DNA of 64,000 nucleotides from Bigelowiella natans CCMP2755 (Eukaryota; Cercozoa; Chlorarachniophyceae), in contig ADNK01003270.1 in the NCBI GenBank assembly GCA_000320545.1, forward strand, positions 15,001 to 79,000. Reading direction: 5' to 3'. Below are positions 1 through 10,906 of the stretch, in pieces. Under the pieces are notes generated by a model. The model ran no database searches, was not told where the DNA came from, and was given only the letters and a program-made list of their open reading frames with translations. The position numbers were made by a program, and so were the translations under genes. The first letter of the stretch is position 1; every line of letters starts with the position of its first letter.

Positions 1-63
1 GGGGGGGGGGTAGAGAGACGTGGTTAAGTTAGTTCGTCGTTTTGAAAAGATGTGATTTCAGAC

Positions 64-1108
64 ATGCTATCGACAATGTCCAAGTTTCGCGTTTTCCGAA
101 GGATGGTGGGGAGCCACACGCGCTCGCACCGCTGCGCCATGATGAGCACAACTAAGGCGTCTGCAGAGCCCAAGGAAAAAGAAGGAGAATCAAAGGAAAG
201 AGTGGATTTCAAGGCAAACGTAGTCGATAATAAGGGAGAAAGGGATACCCGGGCTGCAGCTGAGCCAAACGTAGAAAGCAACGTGGATAGCAGCAGATTA
301 CGGAAGAAGGCTGCACACAAAGAAGCAAAGCCTGTGGGGGTGTACACAAGGAATTTATCGACGAAACCCCAAATTGAATATCCAGTACTTTGGGGAACGA
401 ACATGAAGGCACTTGTTAAGGAAAAGGCTGCAGAAGGGCTCTGGATGACGGATGTACCAAAGCCGGCAATAGGCCCAAATGGTGAACAGACGACGACGGA
501 AACAAATAATCGAAAAGGAGCACCACATAGAGACAGCTCCATTGATGAAGGAGAGATTAGCATCAAATAAATCATTACGCTTGTTGTTTACTCTTTCTTT
601 CCGTTTGTTATAATTCATTCATTTTGATCACCACCCATTTACATCTTTATCCGTTTTAGTATCACCCACATCATCATCATCATTATCATATAACTATGTT
701 TCGCCCACACAACTATATAGACGTCCTGATCAAGGTCACAAAAACGGCTATTTGTGGCACGGATGTACACATTTACAATTGGGATGCTTGGGCCGCTCGC
801 AATGTCCCAACCCCCATGACTGTTGGCCATGAATACGTTGGCATCGGTGAGAGGGGAGGGGGGTAGCTTTGTAGGAGGTTTATCCAACTTGAATTGTTAT
901 TAGTCAAATCCAAGCTGCGAGTGAAACATTTGAGATTTTGGTATACTTGTACCCATGAGTTCGTGATAGAAGGGGGGGAACCATCTGTGTAGAATTTGTC
1001 GCTTCTTCTTCTGTTTGCCAGCTGATGCATGCCTAGGACTTGGGGTGTAGAATTTTTGCTTTGATGGTTTGTGCCGACTAAGCTGACGTACGTATATATC
1101 TCTCTCTT

Positions 1109-1175
<67 letters not shown>

Positions 1176-1507
1176 GTCTCTTTGTGTTTGTGTGTGTGCG
1201 TGTGGTATTTCCTGCAATTCCCTTGTGGCGACGCCGAATCTATGGATGGATGGTGGTGGATAGTGGACGAAGTTGGTAATAATTCATATTATGAGAGTGG
1301 AGGAAAGTTAGTATGTAATACCCAAGTATTACCATCACCAACAGTATTCATAACAGTGTCCATTCTTGTTCCCTTTTCCAATCGCTTTATTGGAATCTTT
1401 TCAGGTAAAGAAGTGAGAGGCATCGAGCCTGGTATGCGAGTAACTGGGGAAGGCCACATAACGTACGTGTGTGTGCGTGTGTGTATGCGTGTGTGCGTGC
1501 GTGTGTG

Positions 1508-1539
<32 letters not shown>

Positions 1540-1906
1540 CGTGTGTGCTTGTGGCTAAAAAATATTATCGCACAGCCGCTATCAGACAACACTCTTCAAA
1601 CTTTTCCACTTCGCGCTATCGTCATCTGTGAAGAGTAGTATATGCGGATGCTAAAAATTGTCTGTGGTTCATTGCTGCTGTTAGATGCGGACATTGCAGA
1701 AATTGCAAGGGAGGACGTGAGCATTTGTGCCCTTACACTGTCGGCGTAGGCGTCAACCGCCCAGGTAGTAGTAAGTAGCGATGATGATGATGGTGAGGGC
1801 TGTGATTTCGTTCGAATGCTGATCATATGGAGGAGAAGGAGGAGGAGAAGGAGGAGGAGGAGAGATAGAGGAAGACGTTGAGTTGAAATCATCGATCATC
1901 ATCATT

Positions 1907-1941
<35 letters not shown>

Positions 1942-2593
1942 ATATCCTTACTCAGGAGCCTTTGCTGAATACATCTCCCTCCCTGCACGAAACGTTTTCC
2001 CACTCAATGACCCTAAGGTTGGTTGGTGGGTGGGTGGGTTGTGAGTTTGCCGGTGCCTAACTGAGCGGCAGGCCCTCTACCTCTCCCTTCACTGCTTAGA
2101 AACAGCATTATGGAATGTCTTTCGAATGCCACGTACATGCCATTTCTTTCTGAGAGCTTACTCCTATAGCTACTGTAATGATTATGTAGGTCACTGATGA
2201 TACTGCTTCTTTCATGGATGCTCTTGGTATTAGCTGTCGAGAGGAGACTCCCTTATATCCATGTTATTCGTGAAATGACTTAAGCATCCCATCATCATCA
2301 TCATCGTCATCACTATCATCATTACCATCATCATCATCAGCAGCAGCATCATAATCATCACTCTAAAAGTTATCTTAGCTCTCTGCCACCGACACATTGT
2401 TTCCGTCTTCGTGTGATAGCGTGTTTATCGTCTGCTTTGCGCCGTAAGGTAACGCTGTACACACGGCACTTTCCTTCGATTTGATTGGAGAGGACGTTCT
2501 CATCACCGGTGCCGGGCCGATTGGCAGGTGCGATGAATCATATACTACTCTGTCATTTCAGCTCTCCACTACTGCACAACAACAAAATGACAT

Positions 2594-2660
<67 letters not shown>

Positions 2661-4421
2661 TGCTGTGTGGAAAGTATTTTCCCCTGTCCGAACGCATAAA
2701 TAATCGTACGATCAACAGTATGGCAGCGGCAGTGTGCAAGAAGGTTGGTGCTCGCCACGTCGTCATTACTGACGTGAACGACTATCGTTTGGACCTGGCA
2801 AAGGTTCTTAGCACTTGTTGTTGTTGTTGATGCTCCGCAGACAAACAAACAAAAACTCGCCGCCTATTAGAATCATGGTGAATATAGTTAAAGATGATAC
2901 GATGGATTGTACGCATTGCGAAGCCGCTAATTCTGCCAGCAGCGTCAGTAGTACTAGCACAGCACTCTGATCGAGCTGTAGACAGATACATTAAGGCAGT
3001 GTGGTGGTGATATTCTCACCAGCTGATGAAAGATGTGTGGCCATTCGTTGCCCGTGCTCTCCATACACTAATTTGATTCGGATCTGTTTGATCAGGAATG
3101 CGGGGCTACGCGCGCAATAAATGTTGGAGGTGTGTCGTGTGATTACAGGCTCTACTTGTAGCTCTGTTGTTGTTTCCGCGAAATAGAAGATATTGTCATT
3201 GGATGGCACGATGATGATATGATTTTAGTGGTGATAATGCTCATGGTAATAGTAATAACCCCCTCCTCCTCCTCCTCCTCCTCCTCCTCCTCCTCCTCCT
3301 CCTGCTACCAATCAAAAAATGAATAATACGTTAAGGAACGATCGCTTAATATACAGGTGCAGACCCAATAGGCACTATCAAGGCGACGATGGACGAGTTG
3401 GGAATGACAGAGGGGTGGGATGTTGGTCTCGAAATGAGCGGTCACGAGTCGGCATTTCACGGTGCTACTATTTCTGCGACGTGATCAAAAAACTACTACT
3501 ACTACCAGCCACTACCATCACCACCACCAGATGTGAATCATTGATGACAATTGCTCATCCTGCCTACGATGATGATGATCATGATAATGACCGTTGCCTC
3601 CTCCTGTTAATGAGTTTCTTCTTTACCTATAAATTCTAGGAATGTTCGAAACGATGAACACAGGTAGGTAGCGTCATCGTCATTCTCGATTTTGTCTACT
3701 TCTTAAATACCACCTTCGCTCGCTTTACGCGTGCGCGCTTGCATGCATACATGTGCGGGAAGCTTATCATGTGTGTATTGGCCTATCTCGATTTCTTCCC
3801 GGAAGGACTCGTAGATGGCGGTGATCTGTCCTTCGTAGTTCTATTGTTTATTTGTTGTCTATTGATGATGAAAGGCGGTCGGATCGCCATGCTGGGAATT
3901 CCCTCGGAGAGCTTCCCTGTGAATTGGGATAGGGTTGTACTGAAGGTAGCGACGGCTCCGACTCCTTTTCCCCTGATTCTCATCTCGCGCGTGTCTTAAA
4001 TGCCGTGCTTATAGATCCCCTTCCCCCATCCCCCCCCCTTCTAATAATCTACTGCGGTCCTCCTAATTTGTACCAGGGCCTTGTCCTCAAGGGTATTTAT
4101 GGTCGGGAGATGTTTGAGACGTGGTACAAGATGCACAACCTTCTCACAAGTGGGCTAGCCAAGGATATTGAACCAATTATCACCCATAGGTATATTTGTA
4201 CGTGCATATTCCCTATCTATAATGAGCCGATCGATGCACGATAGACGACACTGGACGAATGAATATGTTTTCGTTTTCCCACGGTGCTTGTTGAAATAAA
4301 ATGCTGATACTACTTTATGATAATCTTTCCTTGAAACAGATTCGAGGCCGATGATTTTCAGAATGGATTCGATGCAATGCGCAGCGGCAAATCTGGGAAG
4401 GTGGTCCTCTCGTGGACATAA
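64..4421 (+). CDS. tdh: L-threonine 3-dehydrogenase (zinc MDR family), 15 exons
   Basis: This enzyme oxidises L-threonine to 2-amino-3-oxobutyrate with NAD+. Exons: 64-481, 721-846, 1264-1275, 1405-1462, 1685-1764, 1956-2017, 2190-2226, 2449-2527, 2719-2803, 3096-3129, 3357-3461, 3640-3663, 3875-3945, 4077-4189, 4340-4421. All junctions are GT-AG and all phases agree, giving 461 residues. From residue 114 (MKAL) the product follows the bacterial enzyme closely. It has the catalytic zinc site ([16 protein letters not shown]), the four-cysteine structural zinc loop ([15 protein letters not shown]), the nucleotide loop GAGPIGSMA, and the C-terminal [12 protein letters not shown]. The first 113 residues are basic and Ser/Thr-rich and include [14 protein letters not shown], so a mitochondrial presequence is likely (inference). 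ATG 64 is chosen because the ATG at 50 is followed at once by a stop. The family call is very secure; the N-terminal start is less so. Confidence 0.95.
1099..1180. repeat. (CT)n microsatellite in tdh intron
   Basis: A long CT/TTCT run fills the intron between the exon ending at 846 and the exon starting at 1405. It produces spurious Leu/Ser-repeat open frames on both strands, which I do not annotate. Confidence 0.9.
1264..1275 (+). other. tdh: 12-nt microexon of threonine dehydrogenase
   Basis: Joining exon 721-846 directly to 1405-1462 would drop four residues of the conserved segment between GHEYVG and KEVRG. The intron contains TGGACGAAGTTG, preceded by AG and followed by GTAATA. Including it keeps phase 1 on both sides and restores the expected length: GHEYVG-IVDEVG-KEVRG, against GHEYVG-EVVGIG-QEVKG in the bacterial enzyme as I recall it. 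Confidence 0.75.
1464..1549. repeat. (GT)n microsatellite starting at a splice donor
   Basis: The donor after exon 1405-1462 (GTACGTGT) runs straight into a GT/GTGC array of about 85 bp, so the 5' splice site sits at the edge of the repeat. Confidence 0.85.
2595..2659. repeat. (CT)n-(CA)n compound microsatellite in tdh intron
   Basis: About 36 bp of CT are followed by about 28 bp of CA, within the intron between exons 2449-2527 and 2719-2803. Confidence 0.9.
3261..3303. repeat. (CTC)n microsatellite in tdh intron
   Basis: A pure trinucleotide run lies just upstream of the acceptor for exon 3357-3461. Confidence 0.9.
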
Positions 4422-5186
4422 TTCGATGCTGGGCTTGCAACGCGATGCGTACGTAGCAACGAAGATTCACTCATTGCAATGGTCAAATCTAGTCGGGTGG
4501 TGCATGGTGACTCATGCTGCCTTTGCATGGATAAGGTCTAGTGTGCACATGCCTATGTTGACTATTCTAGCATTGCATGCCATTTTGCAAAGCAACCATG
4601 AAGATGTGGCACACTGACATTCCGCTCTAGCACTTGCTAGCTTGCCGGCACTAATCAATGATGTCATGGAATCAATATATCAAAGTTGCGAAAGCAAATT
4701 CACATGCAAACGACGTCAACAGCACGCTAGCACGGCCTTCATGCATTGCATCGCATTCCCTCTAGCTAGCTAGCCCTGATCATCCTGCCAGCTCTGGAGC
4801 TCTGGAGATGGCCAGTCCTGGAGTCTGCTGAGTGCACGTGCTGAACATTGCCAGATCAGATCTTCACTACTTCAGGCTGGCAGGAACGATCGGGAGTTCT
4901 GGTCAGTGGTGGCAGTGATGCATGCCGTCATTGTGGTGCTGCTGCTCTGCAGTGCTGTCGTCACTCTGGCACTGCTAGACTGACATGGAACACGCTAGCA
5001 CGCACCGCAGACAGTCACACTGGAGCATCCATCGATGCCATCGCTCTCGTTTAGGAAAAAAAAACACTGCTCCAGTGCTCACAACTGAGTCGGAGCACAC
5101 TTCAATGGAAAAATCGATGACTAACGGTGTGGAAAGCACCCCTGATGGCTGGCGGTGCCCTTTTTTGCACAGCTTCCAGGAGGCTA
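4422..5186. other. 3'-flank spacer, GCTAGC/CATGC-rich, no gene seen
   Basis: This stretch follows the tdh stop codon. I found no exon with family signal in either strand. It is dense in short palindromic words (GCTAGC, CTAGCTAG, CATGCA, TGCATGC) and almost free of microsatellites, unlike the introns beside it. The retrotransposon inserted into its right end; the rest of the original spacer resumes at 10911. Confidence 0.7.
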
Positions 5187-5190
5187 GCCA
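5187..5190. repeat. target-site duplication GCCA, left copy
   Basis: The four bases before the 5' LTR (GCCA, 5187-5190) recur directly after the 3' LTR (10907-10910). This fits the 4-6 bp duplications made by LTR-element integrases. Confidence 0.8.
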
Positions 5191-5516
5191 TGTAGCGCGT
5201 ACCACTACGCGGGCACAAGTCACGTGCGACAACAAAGGGGTTGTCGCGGATATAGAATATAGATAACGTAGATATTAATACAGCATAGGCACGTGGGTTC
5301 CGGCGGGACTCATGGCAGCACACCGGAAGTGTGCTGCCCCACGTGCGGCGGCATTCGCGAAAGCTTCGCGAATGATTACGCAGTGCACGATTTAATAAAA
5401 ATATAATCTTTAATAAAAATAAACACAACTCTTCAAAAGGAAGCAAACGTGCCTTTCCCCCCCCCTGCCTACTTGTGCACGTAGCGCCTCGGCCTGTGAA
5501 CACCTTACGCGCAACA
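5191..5516 (+). repeat. 5' LTR (326 bp)
   Basis: Identical to 10581-10906. It begins TGTAGCGCG and ends GCGCAACA. It contains two strong inverted repeats (5314-5338 and 5352-5374) and AATAAA-type words near 5392-5422 that could serve as the polyadenylation signal. Confidence 0.95.
5289..5374. promoter_or_regulatory. nested hairpins inside the LTR
   Basis: Arms GGCAGCACAC (5314-5323) and GTGTGCTGCC (5329-5338) flank a 5-nt loop. They are enclosed by GCACGTGG and CCACGTGC on the outside. A second hairpin has arms CATTCGCGAA (5352-5361) and TTCGCGAATG (5365-5374) around a 3-nt loop. The same structure is present in the 3' LTR. A role in transcript folding, packaging or promoter function is inference. 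Confidence 0.7.
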
Positions 5517-5555
5517 ACCTTTGGCTTCCACACACGGGAAACGATTTGACTAACA

Positions 5556-8500
5556 ATGTCACAGCAGCTAGAAGAACAGCAGGACTTTGGCTCGCAGGCC
5601 GTGCAAGGGCACGAGCAGAAACAGGAAAGGAAGGGCGATACGGACGCTAAGGAAGGAGGAGGAACACCTCCACAGGCACCGCCGGGACCAGCACCCGGGA
5701 TTAAGAAAGCAGATGCAGCAGCAGAGGCACTGGAGAACTTCTACGAGGCGGACGACGAGGACGTGGCCGCCGAAAGCAAGAAGGTCGTAATGGCATTACG
5801 AGCCTTGCGACCCAGGGCGAGCAACTACGCCAAACTGAAAGTATCGATAGAATACAAGTATCAGACACATGATGTTTGGGCAGCTATCATGCAGGACATC
5901 ATGGATTACGAAGCAGACTTACCTCCAGAGTGGGCAGCTTTGTTTAGGAACGACGGGGGTCTGGGCGCCTCGCGGGGGACGACCCAGAGCACCGTCAAGC
6001 AGCAGCAGCCGGTACAGCGGAACACCCAGTTCATGTCTGTTAAAACAGCACCGGTTATGATAACGAAATACAACGGGAAAAGAGGTGAGGCAAGGAGGTG
6101 GTGGAAGAACGCTAGGAGTATACTCTGCGACTTTACCCCTAACCCCACCGAAAACGACAAGCTCAAATGGCTAGCTATAATAAAGCAAGCCATGGACCTT
6201 TACGAGACAGGCAGGACCCGGATCAGGCAGCTAGAGAAAATACACACTACAGTTAGTGGGCTACGAGACGTTGAGGCGATAATGAAGGCTTTTGTAAATG
6301 AACAGGATGCTAACTCCCTACCCCAGGCTATTAGAAAATACAGAGCAATGATGCAGCATGAGAGAGAACCTGTTAGAGACTTTGCCACGCGCTTCCAGGA
6401 TATGATCGACGAACTACATGATTTTAATTACAACACAGGTGATGATCAGGCAAGGTTTGAAGAGTTCAAGTTAAAGATAAAGGAATCCACTTACGTTACG
6501 GAGAAAGGCTACACCACGATGGAGGCAGCAGTGCAGGCTATATCCCTACGCGAGCAGGAGCAGGACCGCAAGTTTACCAGCCCTAAGGTACCTGGCATAG
6601 GAAACATTAACGCTATTAAGCCGCAGCGAGACTGGTACAAGGACAGGGAAGGTAACCGACGTTGCGGATACTGCTCACGTAAAGGGAAACACACCGCTAA
6701 AGACTGCAGAGACAGGAAAGAAGGACGACCCAGGATGACGATCAGGCAGCTCAACGAACACTACGAGAAGTTAAAGAGAAAGAAAGGCAGAGGACAAGGA
6801 TATAACAACAGCAAATGGCAAGGCAGCAACAACGGGAAGAACAATAAATATAAGAACAAAAAGCAGAACAGTATCAATGCTATACAGCAGCAGATAAACG
6901 GAATATTAGATCACCTTAAGCAGGCGCCGACGAAGACAGCAGTACCAGCAACGCAGGACCAAGACAAGCCCATGACCCTAGACGACATAAAGAACTTAGG
7001 AGTATGCAACATTAATGACGAAGACGCTAACAGGACTATCAAAGTTGCTATGACCAAGGTTAAAGTTAAAGACAGCTACGGAGACTACAAGAAACTACCT
7101 GCCCTTTGGGATAGTGGCAGCATGCCGAAGTCCTTCATAAGCCTAAGCACAGTAAGAAGGTTAGGACTATTGGATCAAGTGACTAAGAAAGAACGTAAAT
7201 ATGCTCAAGCAGACGGAAGCTCTTCCATGAAGACCGTCGGTGAGCTAATGCTAAAGCTACAGATACCTGGCAGCGACGCGGAGACCCAAATCAAGACCCG
7301 AGTAGCCATGACTTTATCCATGGAACTACTCCTCGGACAGGATGCCCTAGAAAAATTAGGGGGGATCATATCATTCTACAATCACAAGATATACTTTGCT
7401 AAGTTGCCAAAGAAGTCAGGCAGGACCATCAGCCAGAACATGATACGGCTTGACGAGTGGACCTCTGAGTCAAGCGTTAATGCGTTAGAGTTTATGGACC
7501 TAGCGGACAACAAGCTACCTACACCTACCGAGCTACGGAAGAAGAACCCCGGCAAGACCATCCGACAGATAACGGAGCTACTGGACAAGACCCCCCCAGC
7601 TGATGATTGGGATATCGACAAAGGCAAAAAGTACATTAATAAAATATTAAACGAGAAGTACTCTGACATCACCAAGCCGACGACGAAGCCCTCCAGCAAG
7701 CTTACCCCAGTAAAGATCGAGCTAAAGAAGGGATACGAAGAGTGCATCATCAATGACCCAGAACATAGGCGACCGGAAGCGGACTGGGAAAAGATAGAGT
7801 GGCAGATCAATGAATGGGCAAAGGAAGGGAAGATAGAGCCAAGCAACTCACCATGGAACGTGAGACATGTGCTAGCTAAGAAACCTACTTACCCTTTCTT
7901 CCGCCTGGCGCACAACTTCATCCGCCACAACCGAGTAATAAAGAGGATCCAGACACCTACACCAAGGATAGATGACGTTATTGAACACGTCATAGGATAC
8001 AAATACTACTCTTCCCTAGATAAAAATGAATCATACATGCAGACACCCATCCACAAAACCTCCCGCCCCATTACCGCGTTCTCCAGCAGGCACAGGAAGT
8101 GGCACTTCGTCGTATTCCCTTACGGCCTAAGCATATCAGGGGATGCGTTCAGTAGTCAGAACTACAGGGCATACACACATGATGGGATGGCGTCTGTGTT
8201 GTGGGTGTTTGTGTTTGTGTATGTGGATGATGACATAATATGTACCAACACAGTCGTCGCTCAGATCTTCCTCCTGGAAAATATATTTATTAGGTTTGCA
8301 CACTTCGGTTTTACTATTAGACTGCAGAAGTGTACATTCCTAGCTACAAGAATCAAGTGGTGTGGATATTACCTGGAGCAAGGCCGCATCACCCCAAACC
8401 CCGAGAAAGTAGCAGCACTACAGCAAGCCCCTAAACCTAAGAATGCAAAGGAGTTAAAGTCATTCTTGCAGACTGCAGCTTGGATACTACGTAGGTTCTC

Positions 8501-10529
8501 CCCTACCTACGCTAGGACTGCAGCTGCTTTTACTACTGCTTACCGGAAGGAGAACTCTGTAGGCCTCAGCTTCGCTAAGGTGTGGGCCAAGGCTGGCCTT
8601 GATGCCCACTTCGATAACCTAATAAAGTTATGCAGCAACACCCTATTGAATGCTAAGCTAGACACTACTAGACCAGCTACCCTATGGACAGACTGGTCTA
8701 AGCTAGGTATGGCTGCTGTACTTACCCAAGACCAGCAGATCATACGGGTGTGGGGCAGGGCCTGCACAGCAGCTGAGGCCAAGTACAGCCCTACAAAAGG
8801 AGAGTATAAAGCCATGACTGAGGCGCAGAGGAAACTAAGATACTACCTGCTGTCGGTGCCCAGCTTCACCTTAATGACTGACCACAAGCCCCTCCTAGGC
8901 ATCGACCGCAAGCTCGAAGCGCCTAACGATGAGTATGCAGCTATGAGGGCGGACACGGAAGAGTTTAGGGACAAGAGGACAGTGGTCTACGCACCAGGAG
9001 ACAAGCAGCTTGCTGACTATTTCAGCAGGCTGTTCGAAAAGAAAGTCCCTACCCAGGTCACCCCTATGGTTAACGCGATTACCTTCGAGGACGGCGACTT
9101 CCTGCCTGAGCCAGAGGAGCTCCAGCACCTTCAAGAACACCTGGATAAATACAAACACAAGCATGAGGTACTTAGTGATAGGATATATGTATACACTAAT
9201 AATGTTAGGCGTACCTACGTGCCACGGCGGACCAGGGGAGCCCTTCTCTTTACCGCCCATGGACCTGCACACGTAGGAGAAAACCATATCACTGCTCTAC
9301 TCTACCATTACTACTGGCCCTACAAGCTAAAAGAGATAAGGACATACCTGCGTGGCTGCAGGTGCTCCAGCTTGAAGGCGGCAGGCGTCGCCACCAAGGA
9401 GTCCAGCAAGAGCCGTGCATCTAAGAAAATCAAAGCAAGGAACTTCTTAGATATCGTGCAAATTGATGTTTATAAGTACGATGGCTATCACTACCTTACC
9501 TTCGTTGATGTGGCCACTGGAAAGTGCTGGGTTAAAAAGATTATCAAGGTCAACGTTGCTAAGAAGAACAAAGGCTTATATAAGCAGAGGCTTACTAACT
9601 GCTACCGTACCTGGGAGTCTGAGCTCCAGGCTATCCCTGATGAAGTTAGCATAAACAAGATACCAAAGAAGTTACATGTGGATAATGAGACCTCTCTTCT
9701 ACAGCTACCACACCCTAATATTGATGCCTCACCTGTATACTATGCCCAGTCCAACTCCAAGGTAGAGCGACTCCACCGCACCTTGGCCAACCTAAGCAGG
9801 ATAAATAGCACCACACCAGACAAGATACAAGGGTTAGTAAACGACACCTTCACGTCTGGGGGAGGTATCAAGGATAAGGAGAGGGAAGAAGGCGACGACA
9901 ACGACGACGATACCGAGAGCGAAGACGAGAAGGTCCCGTACGATGGCCGAGTTCTAAAGGAAGGACAGTATGTTAGGGCCAAGGTAAATCTGAGATCGAG
10001 AAATAAACAAGACCCCTTCTGGGGTGGCGTTGCAAAGGTTACCGAGAGGAAGGGGAGGAAGCAGTACTACATCTATGATGGGAACAGGGTCACCTTGCGC
10101 CACATCAGTCACCTAAAGAATTATGATATCGGTGAGAAGCTCCTAGAGGATGTTAAAGTAAACCCTACTGTGTGGGAGCGAGCAATGCCTTGTTTAGGAC
10201 CCCGACCTAAGTTCGATGTGGAATATGGAAACAATAAGGTCAGGGTGAACGACGATTGGCGCATGAAGATTGTCTATCTAGGCTACCCTGGATTACGAAA
10301 TATGGAGAGGGTAGCTATGAAAATAAAGGACGGAAAATATCAGCTACTCTACCTAGCTGTTCCCGACTTACCCTTTGAGCACTGGTATAAGGTCCTGGGG
10401 GACCTTGATGCAGAGGGCTGGTATGGACACGAACCTAAGGACGAAGGTGAGTTCTGGGTAAGCGACAAAGGAGATAAGGTTAGAGAGGAATCTATTACCT
10501 GGTGGTTGGTGAAGTTCCGAAAGCGATGA
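5556..10529 (+). CDS. Gag-Pol polyprotein of the Ty3/Gypsy element
   Basis: A single frame of 1657 residues makes the capsid-like Gag and the enzymes for reverse transcription and integration. A Gag region is followed by a zinc knuckle at residues 370-384 (CGYCSRKGKHTAKDC). The aspartic protease motif is WDSGS (D519). Reverse transcriptase has YVDDD at 889-893. RNase H starts near TLWTDWS (D1046). Integrase acidic residues are D1304, D1376 and E1404, followed by a GPY/F-like module (FWGGVAKV to HISHLKNY). Three features are unusual. The knuckle is CX2CX5HX4C, where CX2CX4HX4C is usual. The integrase zinc site has CRC where CX2C is expected. Only 27 residues separate the last two acidic residues, where about 35 is usual. 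Gag and Pol share one frame with no frameshift. Confidence 0.95.
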   Translation: MSQQLEEQQDFGSQAVQGHEQKQERKGDTDAKEGGGTPPQAPPGPAPGIKKADAAAEALENFYEADDEDVAAESKKVVMALRALRPRASNYAKLKVSIEYKYQTHDVWAAIMQDIMDYEADLPPEWAALFRNDGGLGASRGTTQSTVKQQQPVQRNTQFMSVKTAPVMITKYNGKRGEARRWWKNARSILCDFTPNPTENDKLKWLAIIKQAMDLYETGRTRIRQLEKIHTTVSGLRDVEAIMKAFVNEQDANSLPQAIRKYRAMMQHEREPVRDFATRFQDMIDELHDFNYNTGDDQARFEEFKLKIKESTYVTEKGYTTMEAAVQAISLREQEQDRKFTSPKVPGIGNINAIKPQRDWYKDREGNRRCGYCSRKGKHTAKDCRDRKEGRPRMTIRQLNEHYEKLKRKKGRGQGYNNSKWQGSNNGKNNKYKNKKQNSINAIQQQINGILDHLKQAPTKTAVPATQDQDKPMTLDDIKNLGVCNINDEDANRTIKVAMTKVKVKDSYGDYKKLPALWDSGSMPKSFISLSTVRRLGLLDQVTKKERKYAQADGSSSMKTVGELMLKLQIPGSDAETQIKTRVAMTLSMELLLGQDALEKLGGIISFYNHKIYFAKLPKKSGRTISQNMIRLDEWTSESSVNALEFMDLADNKLPTPTELRKKNPGKTIRQITELLDKTPPADDWDIDKGKKYINKILNEKYSDITKPTTKPSSKLTPVKIELKKGYEECIINDPEHRRPEADWEKIEWQINEWAKEGKIEPSNSPWNVRHVLAKKPTYPFFRLAHNFIRHNRVIKRIQTPTPRIDDVIEHVIGYKYYSSLDKNESYMQTPIHKTSRPITAFSSRHRKWHFVVFPYGLSISGDAFSSQNYRAYTHDGMASVLWVFVFVYVDDDIICTNTVVAQIFLLENIFIRFAHFGFTIRLQKCTFLATRIKWCGYYLEQGRITPNPEKVAALQQAPKPKNAKELKSFLQTAAWILRRFSPTYARTAAAFTTAYRKENSVGLSFAKVWAKAGLDAHFDNLIKLCSNTLLNAKLDTTRPATLWTDWSKLGMAAVLTQDQQIIRVWGRACTAAEAKYSPTKGEYKAMTEAQRKLRYYLLSVPSFTLMTDHKPLLGIDRKLEAPNDEYAAMRADTEEFRDKRTVVYAPGDKQLADYFSRLFEKKVPTQVTPMVNAITFEDGDFLPEPEELQHLQEHLDKYKHKHEVLSDRIYVYTNNVRRTYVPRRTRGALLFTAHGPAHVGENHITALLYHYYWPYKLKEIRTYLRGCRCSSLKAAGVATKESSKSRASKKIKARNFLDIVQIDVYKYDGYHYLTFVDVATGKCWVKKIIKVNVAKKNKGLYKQRLTNCYRTWESELQAIPDEVSINKIPKKLHVDNETSLLQLPHPNIDASPVYYAQSNSKVERLHRTLANLSRINSTTPDKIQGLVNDTFTSGGGIKDKEREEGDDNDDDTESEDEKVPYDGRVLKEGQYVRAKVNLRSRNKQDPFWGGVAKVTERKGRKQYYIYDGNRVTLRHISHLKNYDIGEKLLEDVKVNPTVWERAMPCLGPRPKFDVEYGNNKVRVNDDWRMKIVYLGYPGLRNMERVAMKIKDGKYQLLYLAVPDLPFEHWYKVLGDLDAEGWYGHEPKDEGEFWVSDKGDKVREESITWWLVKFRKR

Positions 10530-10570
10530 AGGTCTAAGGGAATAAGGAAGGAAGGAAGGAGCAACGTGAC

Positions 10571-10580
10571 TTGGGGGAGG
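10571..10580 (+). promoter_or_regulatory. polypurine tract next to 3' LTR
   Basis: TTGGGGGAGG lies immediately upstream of the 3' LTR, where plus-strand DNA synthesis of an LTR element is primed. Confidence 0.65.
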
Positions 10581-10906
10581 TGTAGCGCGTACCACTACGC
10601 GGGCACAAGTCACGTGCGACAACAAAGGGGTTGTCGCGGATATAGAATATAGATAACGTAGATATTAATACAGCATAGGCACGTGGGTTCCGGCGGGACT
10701 CATGGCAGCACACCGGAAGTGTGCTGCCCCACGTGCGGCGGCATTCGCGAAAGCTTCGCGAATGATTACGCAGTGCACGATTTAATAAAAATATAATCTT
10801 TAATAAAAATAAACACAACTCTTCAAAAGGAAGCAAACGTGCCTTTCCCCCCCCCTGCCTACTTGTGCACGTAGCGCCTCGGCCTGTGAACACCTTACGC
10901 GCAACA
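10581..10906 (+). repeat. 3' LTR (326 bp)
   Basis: A direct repeat of 5191-5516 at an offset of exactly 5390 bp, with no difference seen. Confidence 0.95.

Larger units (their letters stand above)
5191..10906 (+). mobile_element. intact Ty3/Gypsy-type LTR retrotransposon
   Basis: A 5716-bp element has two 326-bp LTRs (5191-5516, 10581-10906), identical at every base I compared, with TG...CA ends. It is flanked by a 4-bp duplication GCCA and encodes one uninterrupted Gag-Pol frame of 1657 codons. The domain order protease, reverse transcriptase, RNase H, integrase is that of the Ty3/Gypsy group, not Copia. A purine-rich tract (10571-10580) abuts the 3' LTR. I could not assign the primer-binding site after 5516 to a tRNA. 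Identical LTRs mean a recent insertion, into a 3'-flank spacer and not into a gene. Confidence 0.95.

Noticed and set aside
1071-1631. Long frame rich in Ser/Leu and Val/Cys repeats on both strands
   Set aside because: Produced by CT and GT microsatellites in tdh introns. Only the short tdh exon inside it has family signal.
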